Of a stretch of DNA of 64,000 bases, positions 6,906 through 15,137 are shown piece by piece (position 1 is the stretch's first letter; the number at the start of each line of letters is the position of its first letter). The position numbers and the translations under genes were made by a program. The notes below the pieces were generated by a model. It was not told the DNA's origin, did not search any database, and worked only from the letters and a program-made list of their open reading frames with translations. The DNA comes from Pedobacter sp. D749. Lineage in GTDB: Bacteria; Bacteroidota; Bacteroidia; Sphingobacteriales; Sphingobacteriaceae. Where the stretch lies: positions 62,001 through 126,000 of the forward strand of contig NZ_CP079218.1 of assembly GCF_019317285.1 (NCBI RefSeq), in the 5' to 3' direction.

Positions 6906-9464
6906 ATGGAAACCCCACAAAGATTTTGGCAGGGAATGCCCAAAGCGGCTACGATTAGTTTGCTTGATAAGATCTTGATCGGCATTAATGCTGATGGATC
7001 AACAAAGTATGGAGACGTTAACCAAATTGTTGCATTGATTGAAGCAACAGGTTCTGATGGTTTTAAAGGGCCAGCGCTTGCTGATACAAATCCTGGATTG
7101 CCAACTAAACCTCAATATTATTCGGCGAAACCTGGTGTTACTTACGCTAACTTTAAAGATGGGGCTGGCACACCGATTTCAATACCTACTAAAGTTGGGG
7201 CAAATTATGTGATCAATGCAAAGCTTGTTTTTTCAGGCAACTGGCAAGCGATTTATGATCTTATAACTATAGAATTGGATAATCTGGTTACGGAAGAAGA
7301 ACTATTGGCCGAAATATCAACAATAAAGCCTCAATCTTTGCCGCCAAATATAACTGATATTTCCATTAATGATCCTGATACTTATTTATCAAATTCAGCA
7401 TTTGGAAATACGGGCCCCCGTACCTGTATGCCTACTAAATCATCTTATTACACTGTCGCTTATTCAGGTTTAGTTAAAAGATTTTTCTGCAAATTTTCAG
7501 GCTCTCAGGTTGGTAGAATTATAAGGTTTTATCTAGTATCTAAGTCTGGGTCAATATATACAGCTAAGTATGATTCCGGTGATATTGTAGCAGAATCGGC
7601 AGGCATTAATTATTTTACCCCTCCATTTGGAACTGTAAAGTATGAGGTAGGCGATTACATAGCGGTATACGCGAATATGGGCGAGCAACTATCAGAATTA
7701 CTGGGGGCAAACGGTTCGGAAGAATCTGCTTTTTTATCAGGTATTCCAGTTGTAGGACAGCCATTTCCTGGAACGGTAAATGTTAATTCAACAATTCGTT
7801 TTGCTGTTGGTGCTGATATAACCCCACCTAATGCAATAGCAGGTAGTTCTTGGGGTGGTCAACCAAATGGATTTGCCAAATTAGACGAAAATTCAAGATT
7901 ATATCCAAATCAAATGCCCACGCAGGTTTCGGGCGATGTAAATCATGAGGAAGTGGCAACTCAAATTTTTTTACCTGAAAAATCACTCCCTGCTATTGTT
8001 AGGAATTCTGGTGGTATCGAACATTATAAACCCAGTGCATTAGCATTTTCAGGAGGCTCGGCAGGTAATTTTGTAACAAATAGAATAATAGTTGCGCTAC
8101 ACGAAAGTTTAGGTTTCGCTAATGATGGTATATTAACTGAGATTAGAGTAGGGCCAAATTCTGTCGTACAAGCAACGTCAAAACTACAAGCGTGGATTGT
8201 ACGTCCAAATAATGGAAAACTTATTTTGTTGCAAAAAATTGGAGAACTAGATGCTTCTGTAGCTAACAGGTGGCACGTTTTTAAAGGGCTTTCTGTTTTT
8301 GTTAAAAAAGGTGATGCTGTAGCTATAAGGGGCATTGATTTGCAAATAAAATATCAATCTGGAAGCACCTCGCAAACCAATCATAAAAGTTACCAATTAA
8401 ATCTCTCTGATTTAACGATGGACGCTTTAAAAAAGGAAATTCCAGCATCCGCAGGCGTACTTAACAGTGGAATAGCCTGGAACGTAGAGGCTGATATCAG
8501 CCTTAGTAGCATAGGTGCTTATCCTGTATTAGATGAAAATTTGCACTTAAAAAATTCTTTTGCTAAAGCCCCTGACCTTTATTGGCAGGGAAAAAAAATA
8601 ATATGGGTAGGTACCTCGATTCCGGCAGGAAGCACGGGCGGATATAAATCATATCCTGTTTTAGTCGGCGAATTCCTAGACACCAACTTAGTTAATGAAT
8701 CAGTAGGGAGTAGTGGCATTATTTGGGATGGAACCAGGCTTTTGTCATTGTCGGCCACAAGTGCCGAACTAATAGCTACTTACGGTGCTAATCAAGGCGG
8801 TTATAGCTATGAAAATAAATTAATAGGAAAGGGAGCGGATCTTATTGTTTTTGATCACGGATATAATGATCGCCCGAAAGCTACAGGGGCGTCTTTAGGA
8901 ACGTTGCCATTTACAATAAGGACGGGTAGAATATCTGGATCGACTGCATCGCAAACACTGACGGGAGTTAATACTCTTTTTTCTACTGAATTTAAAGCCG
9001 GGGATAAGTTGTACGATTTTAGGTTTAGATATATAGGGAAAGTTTTATCTATCGAATCTAATACCTCTATGACGTTAACATCTAATTCTTTCGTTGCTGT
9101 ATCAAATGCTGATGTTTTTTATGGTACAAGTATGGACAGAACGACCTTTTACGGAGCATTTAACTATGTGATAGATAAATGTTACGATGATAAGCCTACT
9201 GTGTCAATTATGTTCGTTACGTCACCCACTGAATACGCCTATCAGGCAGCAGGTGGTGACGGGAGAGCGGCCAACACAAATGCCAGAGATGCAGTTGTAG
9301 CTTTGGCTAATGCTTATAATGCTCCTTGCTGCGATCTTTTTAATCTTATGGGTTATAACGGCTCGAACTGGCCTGCAAGGGCTGCTGATAATGTACATCC
9401 TAACGAAACCGAGCGAATAAAAGCAGCTCACATGTTATACCACTTTATTAAAGGTGTAGTTTGA
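6906..9464 (+). CDS. Tail/receptor-binding protein with C-terminal SGNH hydrolase domain
   Basis: 852 residues. The first 120 residues look like a structural attachment domain, the middle is beta-rich with repeated fibre-like strands, and from about residue 560 an SGNH/GDSL esterase begins. Block I reads IIWVGTSIPAG with the candidate nucleophile Ser near residue 571 (GTS in place of GDS). Block II is VNESVGSSGI, block III is DHGYND near 650 with the oxyanion Asn, and block V is DNVHPNETE near 830 with the Asp-x-x-His pair. All four catalytic blocks are therefore present. Such domains in tail fibres deacetylate or otherwise trim surface glycans during adsorption; the substrate here is unknown. 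The gene starts two bases after the Dit-like stop. Confidence 0.75.
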   Translation: METPQRFWQGMPKAATISLLDKILIGINADGSTKYGDVNQIVALIEATGSDGFKGPALADTNPGLPTKPQYYSAKPGVTYANFKDGAGTPISIPTKVGANYVINAKLVFSGNWQAIYDLITIELDNLVTEEELLAEISTIKPQSLPPNITDISINDPDTYLSNSAFGNTGPRTCMPTKSSYYTVAYSGLVKRFFCKFSGSQVGRIIRFYLVSKSGSIYTAKYDSGDIVAESAGINYFTPPFGTVKYEVGDYIAVYANMGEQLSELLGANGSEESAFLSGIPVVGQPFPGTVNVNSTIRFAVGADITPPNAIAGSSWGGQPNGFAKLDENSRLYPNQMPTQVSGDVNHEEVATQIFLPEKSLPAIVRNSGGIEHYKPSALAFSGGSAGNFVTNRIIVALHESLGFANDGILTEIRVGPNSVVQATSKLQAWIVRPNNGKLILLQKIGELDASVANRWHVFKGLSVFVKKGDAVAIRGIDLQIKYQSGSTSQTNHKSYQLNLSDLTMDALKKEIPASAGVLNSGIAWNVEADISLSSIGAYPVLDENLHLKNSFAKAPDLYWQGKKIIWVGTSIPAGSTGGYKSYPVLVGEFLDTNLVNESVGSSGIIWDGTRLLSLSATSAELIATYGANQGGYSYENKLIGKGADLIVFDHGYNDRPKATGASLGTLPFTIRTGRISGSTASQTLTGVNTLFSTEFKAGDKLYDFRFRYIGKVLSIESNTSMTLTSNSFVAVSNADVFYGTSMDRTTFYGAFNYVIDKCYDDKPTVSIMFVTSPTEYAYQAAGGDGRAANTNARDAVVALANAYNAPCCDLFNLMGYNGSNWPARAADNVHPNETERIKAAHMLYHFIKGVV

Positions 9465-9494
9465 TGTTGTTTTTGCTAAATATTTAAAATAACT

Positions 9495-11642
9495 ATGTCA
9501 CAATTGCAAATAAAACGCTCTGGCGTAATAATAGCTACTGTTGAGATCGATGAAAACACTGTTTTCAATCAGGAATGGATGGGGGTTGAAAAGATTACTT
9601 CAACCTTCACTTTATCTAATCCTATTGATATTCGGGTTAACGATTATATTGAGTTTTTGGGTGAAAAATACACCATTAAAAACGGCATTCCATGTGATCA
9701 GTCTAATGGCTCAACATTCAAGTATAACGTTGAGTTTTTTAGCCCAACATATTACTTGTATAACGTGCCGATGATGCATTTAGATCGTGTTAAGTTTTCG
9801 TATGTGGGTACACCGTTGGAAGTACTTTCTTTAATTATAGAAAATTTAAACAATGAAGAGGCTGGCTGGAGTATCGGGGATTGTTCTTTGATTTCCGAGC
9901 CAGAAACCTTCAATTTTGATCAGCAAAGCTGTAGAACTGCATTAACCACTTTGGCCGAAACATTTAAACTGGAATATAAAGTTAAAGGCAAAAAGATTTA
10001 TTTGCTTGAAAAATTAGGCGAAACGCAAAATATCGTTTTGAAGTATGGCCGTGGTTATGGCCTTATCAATGCGGCACGGCAGGCGGTTGATCGGGAATAT
10101 GCAACTGTTTGGCGTTTTTATGGCGGATCAACAAATTTGCCGGAAGGTTATCGAAATAGCATGGATAGGATTGCTTTAGATTCTCCCTATTTATTAAACG
10201 ATGATATTTATGGCCGAAAACATGGAAGTGTGATTTTTGAAGATGTTTTTCCGCGCCGTACAGGTTCGGTAACAGCTATTGACGGGTTAAATGCAATTAT
10301 TGATAATACTTTAGATTTTGATCTAAATATTCAGTCAATAAGTGACGGCGGCGCTAAAATCGTTTTTAAATCAGGTGAATTAAGTGGAGGTGAATTTGTA
10401 ATTAAATCTTATAACCCAACCACCAAAAAGATTACGTTTGGAGATAGGAAGGATGAAACAACGGGTTACGTTACCCCTAATGCAAGCTTTACCGCTGCTG
10501 TAGGCGATAAATATACTTTGATGGGTATAATCATGCCGCAAACATATGTTGATGCTGCTGAAGCAGAGGTATTGGCGTTGGGAACTGAGCATGCAAAAGC
10601 AAATAGTTTCCCGCCAGTGGCATTTCCTTTAAATATCGATGAAAAATTTATTCGCGATATGCAACTCATTTATAAAATAGTTGCTGGCGATTATGTTTAC
10701 GTTATTTCTGAAGCTTTGGGTATTAACACTAAAATAAGAATGCAGTCAATTTCTTATCCTTTGGTTAATCCAGCCAATATCGCTGGTGTAGTGTCTGATG
10801 TTGCGCAATACTCCACAGTTGAAAAACTAAAAAAAGATGTTATTCAAAACAAAAAGGAAACGGCAAAAAGCGTAGCTGTTGCGCTTTATGCCCGTCAATT
10901 GGCTGATGAAATAAGTAACGCCGCTATTTTAAATCAATTTCAGCGCACTTATGTTGGCGATCAGGCTATTTTAACAGGGGCATTCGTTGCTGGCAATCCT
11001 GAAGATGGTGCGGTTGCGGGCATCAATGGCGCGGAAAACGATCCTGAAACTATTCGTTTTTGGGCTGGCTCATCATTCGCGGATAAGGAAAATGCCCCTT
11101 TTAGAGTTTCGCAAAGTGGAGATGTTGTAATGCGTAATGCTACACTTCAATCATCTGCCGCCGGAAAGCGTATCGAAATAAATAGCAAAGAAAATAATTT
11201 AAGATTTTATGATGAAGCTGGCAATACGCTTATTGATTTTGATGATGATAGTGCCTTAGAGGGTATTTCGATTACGCCTAATGATCCGCCGTCACGGCCT
11301 ACGCTTCATTTTACTTATGGCCCTGGTATAAGGGTTGGTAACTTTGATAATAACTTAGGCGGTTCGTCAATTAGTCGAAAAGGCTTCTTTTCAAACGGAG
11401 TAATTGAGTGCAGGGATATCGTAACCGAAAAAGTTGTTTTTAAAGTTGAGAATGGCAATATTATGCTTGCTGGCAATATCGTTATGGCTGGTGCTATCCA
11501 GATATCAGATACTACTTCGGGTGGTATAACGATGGGTGAAGAACCTGGATTAAGCACAATTTATGATGTTCGTGTTGGCGGGGATTCTTTTGTGAGATTA
11601 AAGTGGGTTAAAGGCATTTTGGTCGGTATTACTCCTCGATAG
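9495..11642 (+). CDS. Tail hub / tail-associated (Tal-like) protein
   Basis: 715 residues, last gene of the tail block. The N-terminal 330 residues (SQLQIKRSGVIIATVEID, then FTLSNPIDIRVNDYIEF, then FKYNVEFFSPTYYLYN) resemble prophage tail hub proteins of the gp27/Tal type that cap the tube below Dit. A central helical segment (KLKKDVIQNKKETAKSVA) leads to a fibre-like C-terminus with the phrase APFRVSQSGDVVMRNATL, a common beta-prism connector in Bacteroidota tail proteins. No lysozyme or peptidase motif is visible, so a structural role is more likely than an enzymatic one. Codon use matches the rest of the phage block. It ends 13 bases before a perfect hairpin. Confidence 0.65.
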   Translation: MSQLQIKRSGVIIATVEIDENTVFNQEWMGVEKITSTFTLSNPIDIRVNDYIEFLGEKYTIKNGIPCDQSNGSTFKYNVEFFSPTYYLYNVPMMHLDRVKFSYVGTPLEVLSLIIENLNNEEAGWSIGDCSLISEPETFNFDQQSCRTALTTLAETFKLEYKVKGKKIYLLEKLGETQNIVLKYGRGYGLINAARQAVDREYATVWRFYGGSTNLPEGYRNSMDRIALDSPYLLNDDIYGRKHGSVIFEDVFPRRTGSVTAIDGLNAIIDNTLDFDLNIQSISDGGAKIVFKSGELSGGEFVIKSYNPTTKKITFGDRKDETTGYVTPNASFTAAVGDKYTLMGIIMPQTYVDAAEAEVLALGTEHAKANSFPPVAFPLNIDEKFIRDMQLIYKIVAGDYVYVISEALGINTKIRMQSISYPLVNPANIAGVVSDVAQYSTVEKLKKDVIQNKKETAKSVAVALYARQLADEISNAAILNQFQRTYVGDQAILTGAFVAGNPEDGAVAGINGAENDPETIRFWAGSSFADKENAPFRVSQSGDVVMRNATLQSSAAGKRIEINSKENNLRFYDEAGNTLIDFDDDSALEGISITPNDPPSRPTLHFTYGPGIRVGNFDNNLGGSSISRKGFFSNGVIECRDIVTEKVVFKVENGNIMLAGNIVMAGAIQISDTTSGGITMGEEPGLSTIYDVRVGGDSFVRLKWVKGILVGITPR

Positions 11643-11655
11643 ATTTTAATGAAAA

Positions 11656-11685
11656 AACCGCAATACCTGACCAGGTATTGCGGTT
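11656..11685. terminator. Perfect 14-bp hairpin closing the prophage tail block
   Basis: AACCGCAATACCTG and CAGGTATTGCGGTT pair over 14 bp with a two-base AC centre. On the plus strand it is followed by AAACTG, so there is no strong U-run for the tail operon. On the minus strand it is followed by TTTTTTC. It can stop transcription entering from the right and, as a very stable stem, probably also protects or ends the tail mRNA. Confidence 0.65.
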
Positions 11686-11689
11686 AAAC

Positions 11690-12275
11690 TGTAGCCGTCT
11701 GGAACTTTATTAATGTTCTTATTTAAAAGAAATCGACTTTATACCTATTAATTAAGTACATTAAAAAAGATATTCTCTTAAATCGATTCTTTTAGGCTTT
11801 GAAATGTTGCTTTTTATAAAGCAGCATAAAATAAAGCTACTTTTTATTCTGTTAAAATTCTTTAAGTTCTTTTTAAAAGGCTGTTAAACGGCTTTAGTCT
11901 ATCCATTTAAAATAGGACATTTGGATTTGATTTCTTCTGAAAAAAATGACACGTTTGGTTTTGCCGATCTTATATACAGAAAGCGAAACATTTTATTTCG
12001 CAACAAAAAAGTTTCTGGAAAAAATGTTTCGGGTTGGAGAAAAACCCTTAATTAAAATTCAGCACATGAAAAATTAAGGGATCAAACAAGAGATGTATTT
12101 ATAAAAAAACGATTAATTATATTGTTAATTAAAAATCGGTTAATTGATCTGAAACTGCGAATCTTCCGCATCAGTCTAAAATTGTCTGCAGCCCTGTAAA
12201 AAATGTCTGAAATGGACGGCATTATGAAGTAACTTAATTCCAAATGCTTCAAAAATACCTAAAAACCGGTATAGA
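11690..12275. other. Non-coding stretch right of the prophage tail block
   Basis: About 590 A+T-rich bases without a convincing reading frame. CCCTTAATT (12045-12053) and AATTAAGGG (12072-12080) form a weak inverted repeat. A prophage attachment site could lie here, but the other end of the prophage is outside the window, so no att repeat can be identified. Confidence 0.4.
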
Positions 12276-12302
12276 TTGCTGCCTGCAAGGATTTTATCTT
12301 TG
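12276..12302 (+). promoter_or_regulatory. Bacteroidota-type promoter for the outer-membrane barrel gene
   Basis: TTG at 12276-12278, 16 bases, then TATCTTTG at 12295-12302, which matches TAnnTTTG exactly. It lies about 76 bases before the start at 12379 and faces the right way. Confidence 0.5.
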
Positions 12303-12378
12303 GCTAACCTTTTGGGAGGCTTTATGAGGCTGTCCAAAAGAAGAATTTCATTCTTTAATCAAGTTTAATCTTATCTAC

Positions 12379-13008
12379 ATGAAAAAACAATTATTTGTGA
12401 TGGCTGTCTTTATGGCTGCCAGCGTTATTGCAATGGCCCAGTCGGCATCAAAAGGCAAAGTATCGCCTAAAACTAAAGTTGAACGGGAAAGCAAGGTCTC
12501 AGCAAAAAATACGACTTCAATCAGGGCATACGGAAAAGGCGATCAATTGCTGAATATTGGTATCGGTATTGGCAGTCCGTTTTTTGGTTCAGGTTACGCT
12601 GCATCGCTGCCGGTAAATCCCAGTGTTTCTTTCGAAAAAGGTATTACCAACGAAATTAGCGTAGGTGGACAATTGGCTTATGCCAGTTCGAAATATGATC
12701 TAAATACGGCAGGTGCAAACTATAGCTTTAAACAGAATGCGTTTTACATTGGCGCCAGAGGTTCCTACCATTTTAATGAATTGCTTGAGCTTGCACCTAA
12801 ATTTGATGTGTATGGCGGGGCGAGTCTGGGCTATGTTATTGCCAGTGTAAGTGACAGCGAGGGTTTTAATGGTGCTACAGGCAGCGGCATTGGCTTTGGT
12901 TTGTTTGCAGGCGGTAAGTATTACCTTTCTAACCATACAGCTCTTTTTACGGAACTCGGTTACCAGAGCCTGGGATTGCTTAACGTGGGTGTAGCTTTTA
13001 AACTTTAA
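12379..13008 (+). CDS. Outer-membrane beta-barrel protein (porin-like)
   Basis: 209 residues. Residues 1-21 (MKKQLFVMAVFMAASVIAMAQ) are a clear signal peptide; a 30-residue basic linker follows, then a small barrel with alternating strands such as INIGIGIGSPFFGSGY, ISVGGQLAYASSKYDL and GIGFGLFAGGKYYL, ending LLNVGVAFKL. A hydrophobic last residue is typical of BAM substrates. The family is that of small 8-stranded outer-membrane beta-barrels common in Bacteroidota; the ligand or role is unknown. It stands alone with its own promoter and a strong terminator, and is outside the prophage in character. Confidence 0.8.
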   Translation: MKKQLFVMAVFMAASVIAMAQSASKGKVSPKTKVERESKVSAKNTTSIRAYGKGDQLLNIGIGIGSPFFGSGYAASLPVNPSVSFEKGITNEISVGGQLAYASSKYDLNTAGANYSFKQNAFYIGARGSYHFNELLELAPKFDVYGGASLGYVIASVSDSEGFNGATGSGIGFGLFAGGKYYLSNHTALFTELGYQSLGLLNVGVAFKL

Positions 13009-13080
13009 GGATTAAAATATTTACTAAAAGGAATTTCCACAAATTATTGACGCTATTACTATAGTCAAATAATTATAGAA

Positions 13081-13114
13081 CCCAAAAAGCCCATCATTCG
13101 ATGGGCTTTTTGGG
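13081..13114. terminator. Strong bidirectional terminator
   Basis: CCCAAAAAGCCCATC, loop ATTC, GATGGGCTTTTTGGG: a perfect 15-bp stem with A- and T-runs on both sides of the GC core, 72 bases after the barrel gene stop. It works equally well on both strands. Confidence 0.85.
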
Positions 13115-13191
13115 CTATGAAAAAAAGCCAAACGAACACTCTCCAGGTATTTTATTGCAGAGCACCATTGGATAAAACATTACTTAGCTAA

Positions 13192-13278
13192 GTAGGTCAT
13201 GCCACCATCATGGCCAATTTTACTAAAAGCTTTCGCGATAAATATAAATGTACACCTGGTGATTTTCGGGAGCGTTAG
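13192..13278 (+). pseudogene. Remnant of an AraC-family regulator C-terminus
   Basis: The frame from 13192 reads VGHATIMANFTKSFRD, then KYKCTPGDFRER and a TAG at 13276-13278. This is the second helix-turn-helix and end of an AraC/XylS DNA-binding domain (VGY..xxNFxKxFKxxxGxTPxxFR). An in-frame TAA lies immediately upstream (13189-13191), and nothing upstream continues the domain, so only the last 28 codons survive. It is a relic of a lost regulator, probably of a gene that also vanished here. Confidence 0.65.
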
Positions 13279-13713
13279 GTGATTTTAAACAAAATAATCA
13301 TTTTCTGCATTATTCTTTTAGGGTACTATAGCTTTACTTAGAAATACAATTGCTTTCTCAAAATGGCACGCCATGATGATGCCTGTTATAGGTAACATGA
13401 TTAAAAAACAGCTATATAACTGTAACTTTTCATCCACAATATCCATCAACCTTCATGCTTTTTAGTTGTAGTTTAAAACCTGTAGTTGTACGCTAAAAAT
13501 CCCTGGGGTTCATTCTCTGAAATTATGGACCTTAGCCTCCCTGCATGGAAAGCGGTTTCTACGCACTTTCTGCCTTTAAGTGCCAATAAGGTGCTATTTA
13601 TTCAGTGTTTGGACACTGTGTATTTCTTTGATCACGATTACTGATTGCGCTCCTAACTGTTTAATTATACATCTAAATGTATTACCTTAGCAAGGATAAT
13701 TTAATGATTTAAT
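13279..13713. promoter_or_regulatory. Upstream region of the response-regulator operon, with a 16-bp dyad
   Basis: 435 bases without a gene. CAGTGT-TTGG-ACACTG at 13603-13618 is a perfect dyad about 95 bases before the response-regulator start and could be an operator. TACCTTAG near 13681-13690 differs from the TAnnTTTG -7 element at one base and is a possible promoter. Two copies of GTAGTTGTA-like sequence lie near 13463-13490. None of these is proven functional. Confidence 0.35.
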
Positions 13714-14076
13714 ATGAGGGTATTAGTTGCAGAAGACGATGAGTTAATGCTTAGAACAATTGAATTTCGTTTAAAAAAAGACGGACATGAGGTTATTCTG
13801 GCTCGTGACGGAAGAGATGCTTTACAGAAAGTAGATGAATATGAGCCTGACCTGATTATTTCTGATGTAATGATGCCTTATCTTTCGGGGCTGGAAATCG
13901 TAGCAGCAGTAAAAGAAAATCGTCAGACGCCTATTGTAATCCTTTCTGGAATGGGACACGAGGATATGGTGCTTGAAGCTTTTCGTTTAGGTGCAGACGA
14001 CTATTTAACAAAGCCCTTTAGCCCTAGTGAACTTTCTGTGCGGATAAAGCGGTTTGCAGTTATTAGTCAGAGATGA
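13714..14076 (+). CDS. Single-domain response regulator (receiver only)
   Basis: 120 residues, one CheY-like receiver domain and no output domain. The acidic pocket is E7-D8-D9, the phospho-acceptor is D51 in IISDVMMP, the switch hydroxyl is S78 in VILSGM and the conserved Lys is K100 in YLTKPF. It therefore should be phosphorylated and act by protein-protein contact. The stop overlaps the next start by four bases, so it is the first gene of the HEAT/GT2/phosphotransferase operon. The most likely kinase partner is the GAF histidine kinase at the other end of the locus (21022-22227). Confidence 0.9.
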   Translation: MRVLVAEDDELMLRTIEFRLKKDGHEVILARDGRDALQKVDEYEPDLIISDVMMPYLSGLEIVAAVKENRQTPIVILSGMGHEDMVLEAFRLGADDYLTKPFSPSELSVRIKRFAVISQR

Positions 14077-15137
14077 TTTATCTTAGATTACTTCTATTGT
14101 TTTTCTTTGCTCTGGCGATCTGCCTGATCATATTTCTTTCTTTTTATTTATTTATTAGAAAAATCTGGAGAAAAGAATATGGGAACTGGGATAGAATGAT
14201 AGAAATGTTACTTCGTGAAGCTATATTTTTTCATGAGGCCGATACCGGCCAAGTGGCCATAATTCCGGTAACCCAACGGTTCCAGGCTAACTTAAAAAAC
14301 AGGAGATTCTATAATCGATTTGTAAAAAAAATTATCGCAGCAAAACGTAACGTATCGGGACAGTATGGAGACAATCTCCGTAATTTATACATTCAGCTTG
14401 GTTTGGATAAAAAAGCACTCCGATTACTTGGAAGCCATAAATGGCATCTGAAAGCTTATGCCATTCAGCAGCTTGGAACGATGGGCCTTAAAGAGCATCT
14501 TCCCAGGATATACCGTTATACCAATCGTAAAAATGCCCTGGTGCGTGTTGAGGCACAAATTGCCGTATTAAATCTTATTGGGGCCGAGGGGCTTCGTTTT
14601 CTTGATATTACCTCCTACCAGATCACCGATTGGCAGCAGATTAAGCTTTTAAAAGAATTATCCATAATACCCCAGGCGGAGTTGACCGGGATGGACAAAT
14701 GGCTAAGCTCCGGGAATTCGAGTGTTATTGTTTTTGCACTTAAACTAGCGCGAAATTATCGCCGTTACGAGCTTTATGCAAATATTGTGAGTTGCCTTGA
14801 TCACAGCGAGCCTAATGTACGTAAGGAGGCGATCTTAACACTAACCGATATATACGTAGAAAACACATCTGAAGTGCTGCTGGCCAGGTTCGATGGAGAA
14901 ACTTATGAAAATCAAATTGCTATCATGGATGCAATAACAGTGATTGGAGATGTGGAAAATGTTTCAACACTGTTTAGTTACCTGGATGCCGGGAACGCCC
15001 AAATGAAATTTGCGGTTGCACGCGCCATTGTTAATGGAAGTGCTAATGGCCTGGAATGCCTGATGAATGATCACAGATCGAAAACTTACCCGCTAACAGA
15101 TATGATTCCTCAACTAAAAAACGAAATTAAATGGTGA
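14073..15137 (+). CDS. Membrane-anchored HEAT-repeat protein
   Basis: 354 residues. Residues 3-30 form one strong membrane helix (LRLLLLFFFALAICLII), followed by a basic patch. From about residue 110 to the end, two-helix repeats of HEAT type are visible: WHLKAYAIQQLGTMGLKEHL, NALVRVEAQIAVLNLIG, EPNVRKEAILTLTDIYVE, NAQMKFAVARAIVNGSA. HEAT arrays bind proteins, so it is probably a scaffold on the cytoplasmic face linking the response regulator to the synthase. It overlaps the response regulator (ATGA) and the glycosyltransferase start by seven bases. No enzymatic motif is seen. Confidence 0.8.
   Translation: MIYLRLLLLFFFALAICLIIFLSFYLFIRKIWRKEYGNWDRMIEMLLREAIFFHEADTGQVAIIPVTQRFQANLKNRRFYNRFVKKIIAAKRNVSGQYGDNLRNLYIQLGLDKKALRLLGSHKWHLKAYAIQQLGTMGLKEHLPRIYRYTNRKNALVRVEAQIAVLNLIGAEGLRFLDITSYQITDWQQIKLLKELSIIPQAELTGMDKWLSSGNSSVIVFALKLARNYRRYELYANIVSCLDHSEPNVRKEAILTLTDIYVENTSEVLLARFDGETYENQIAIMDAITVIGDVENVSTLFSYLDAGNAQMKFAVARAIVNGSANGLECLMNDHRSKTYPLTDMIPQLKNEIKW

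Noticed and set aside
13460..13500. GTAGTTGTA direct repeats as a CRISPR or iteron array
   Set aside because: Only two loose copies without regular spacers.
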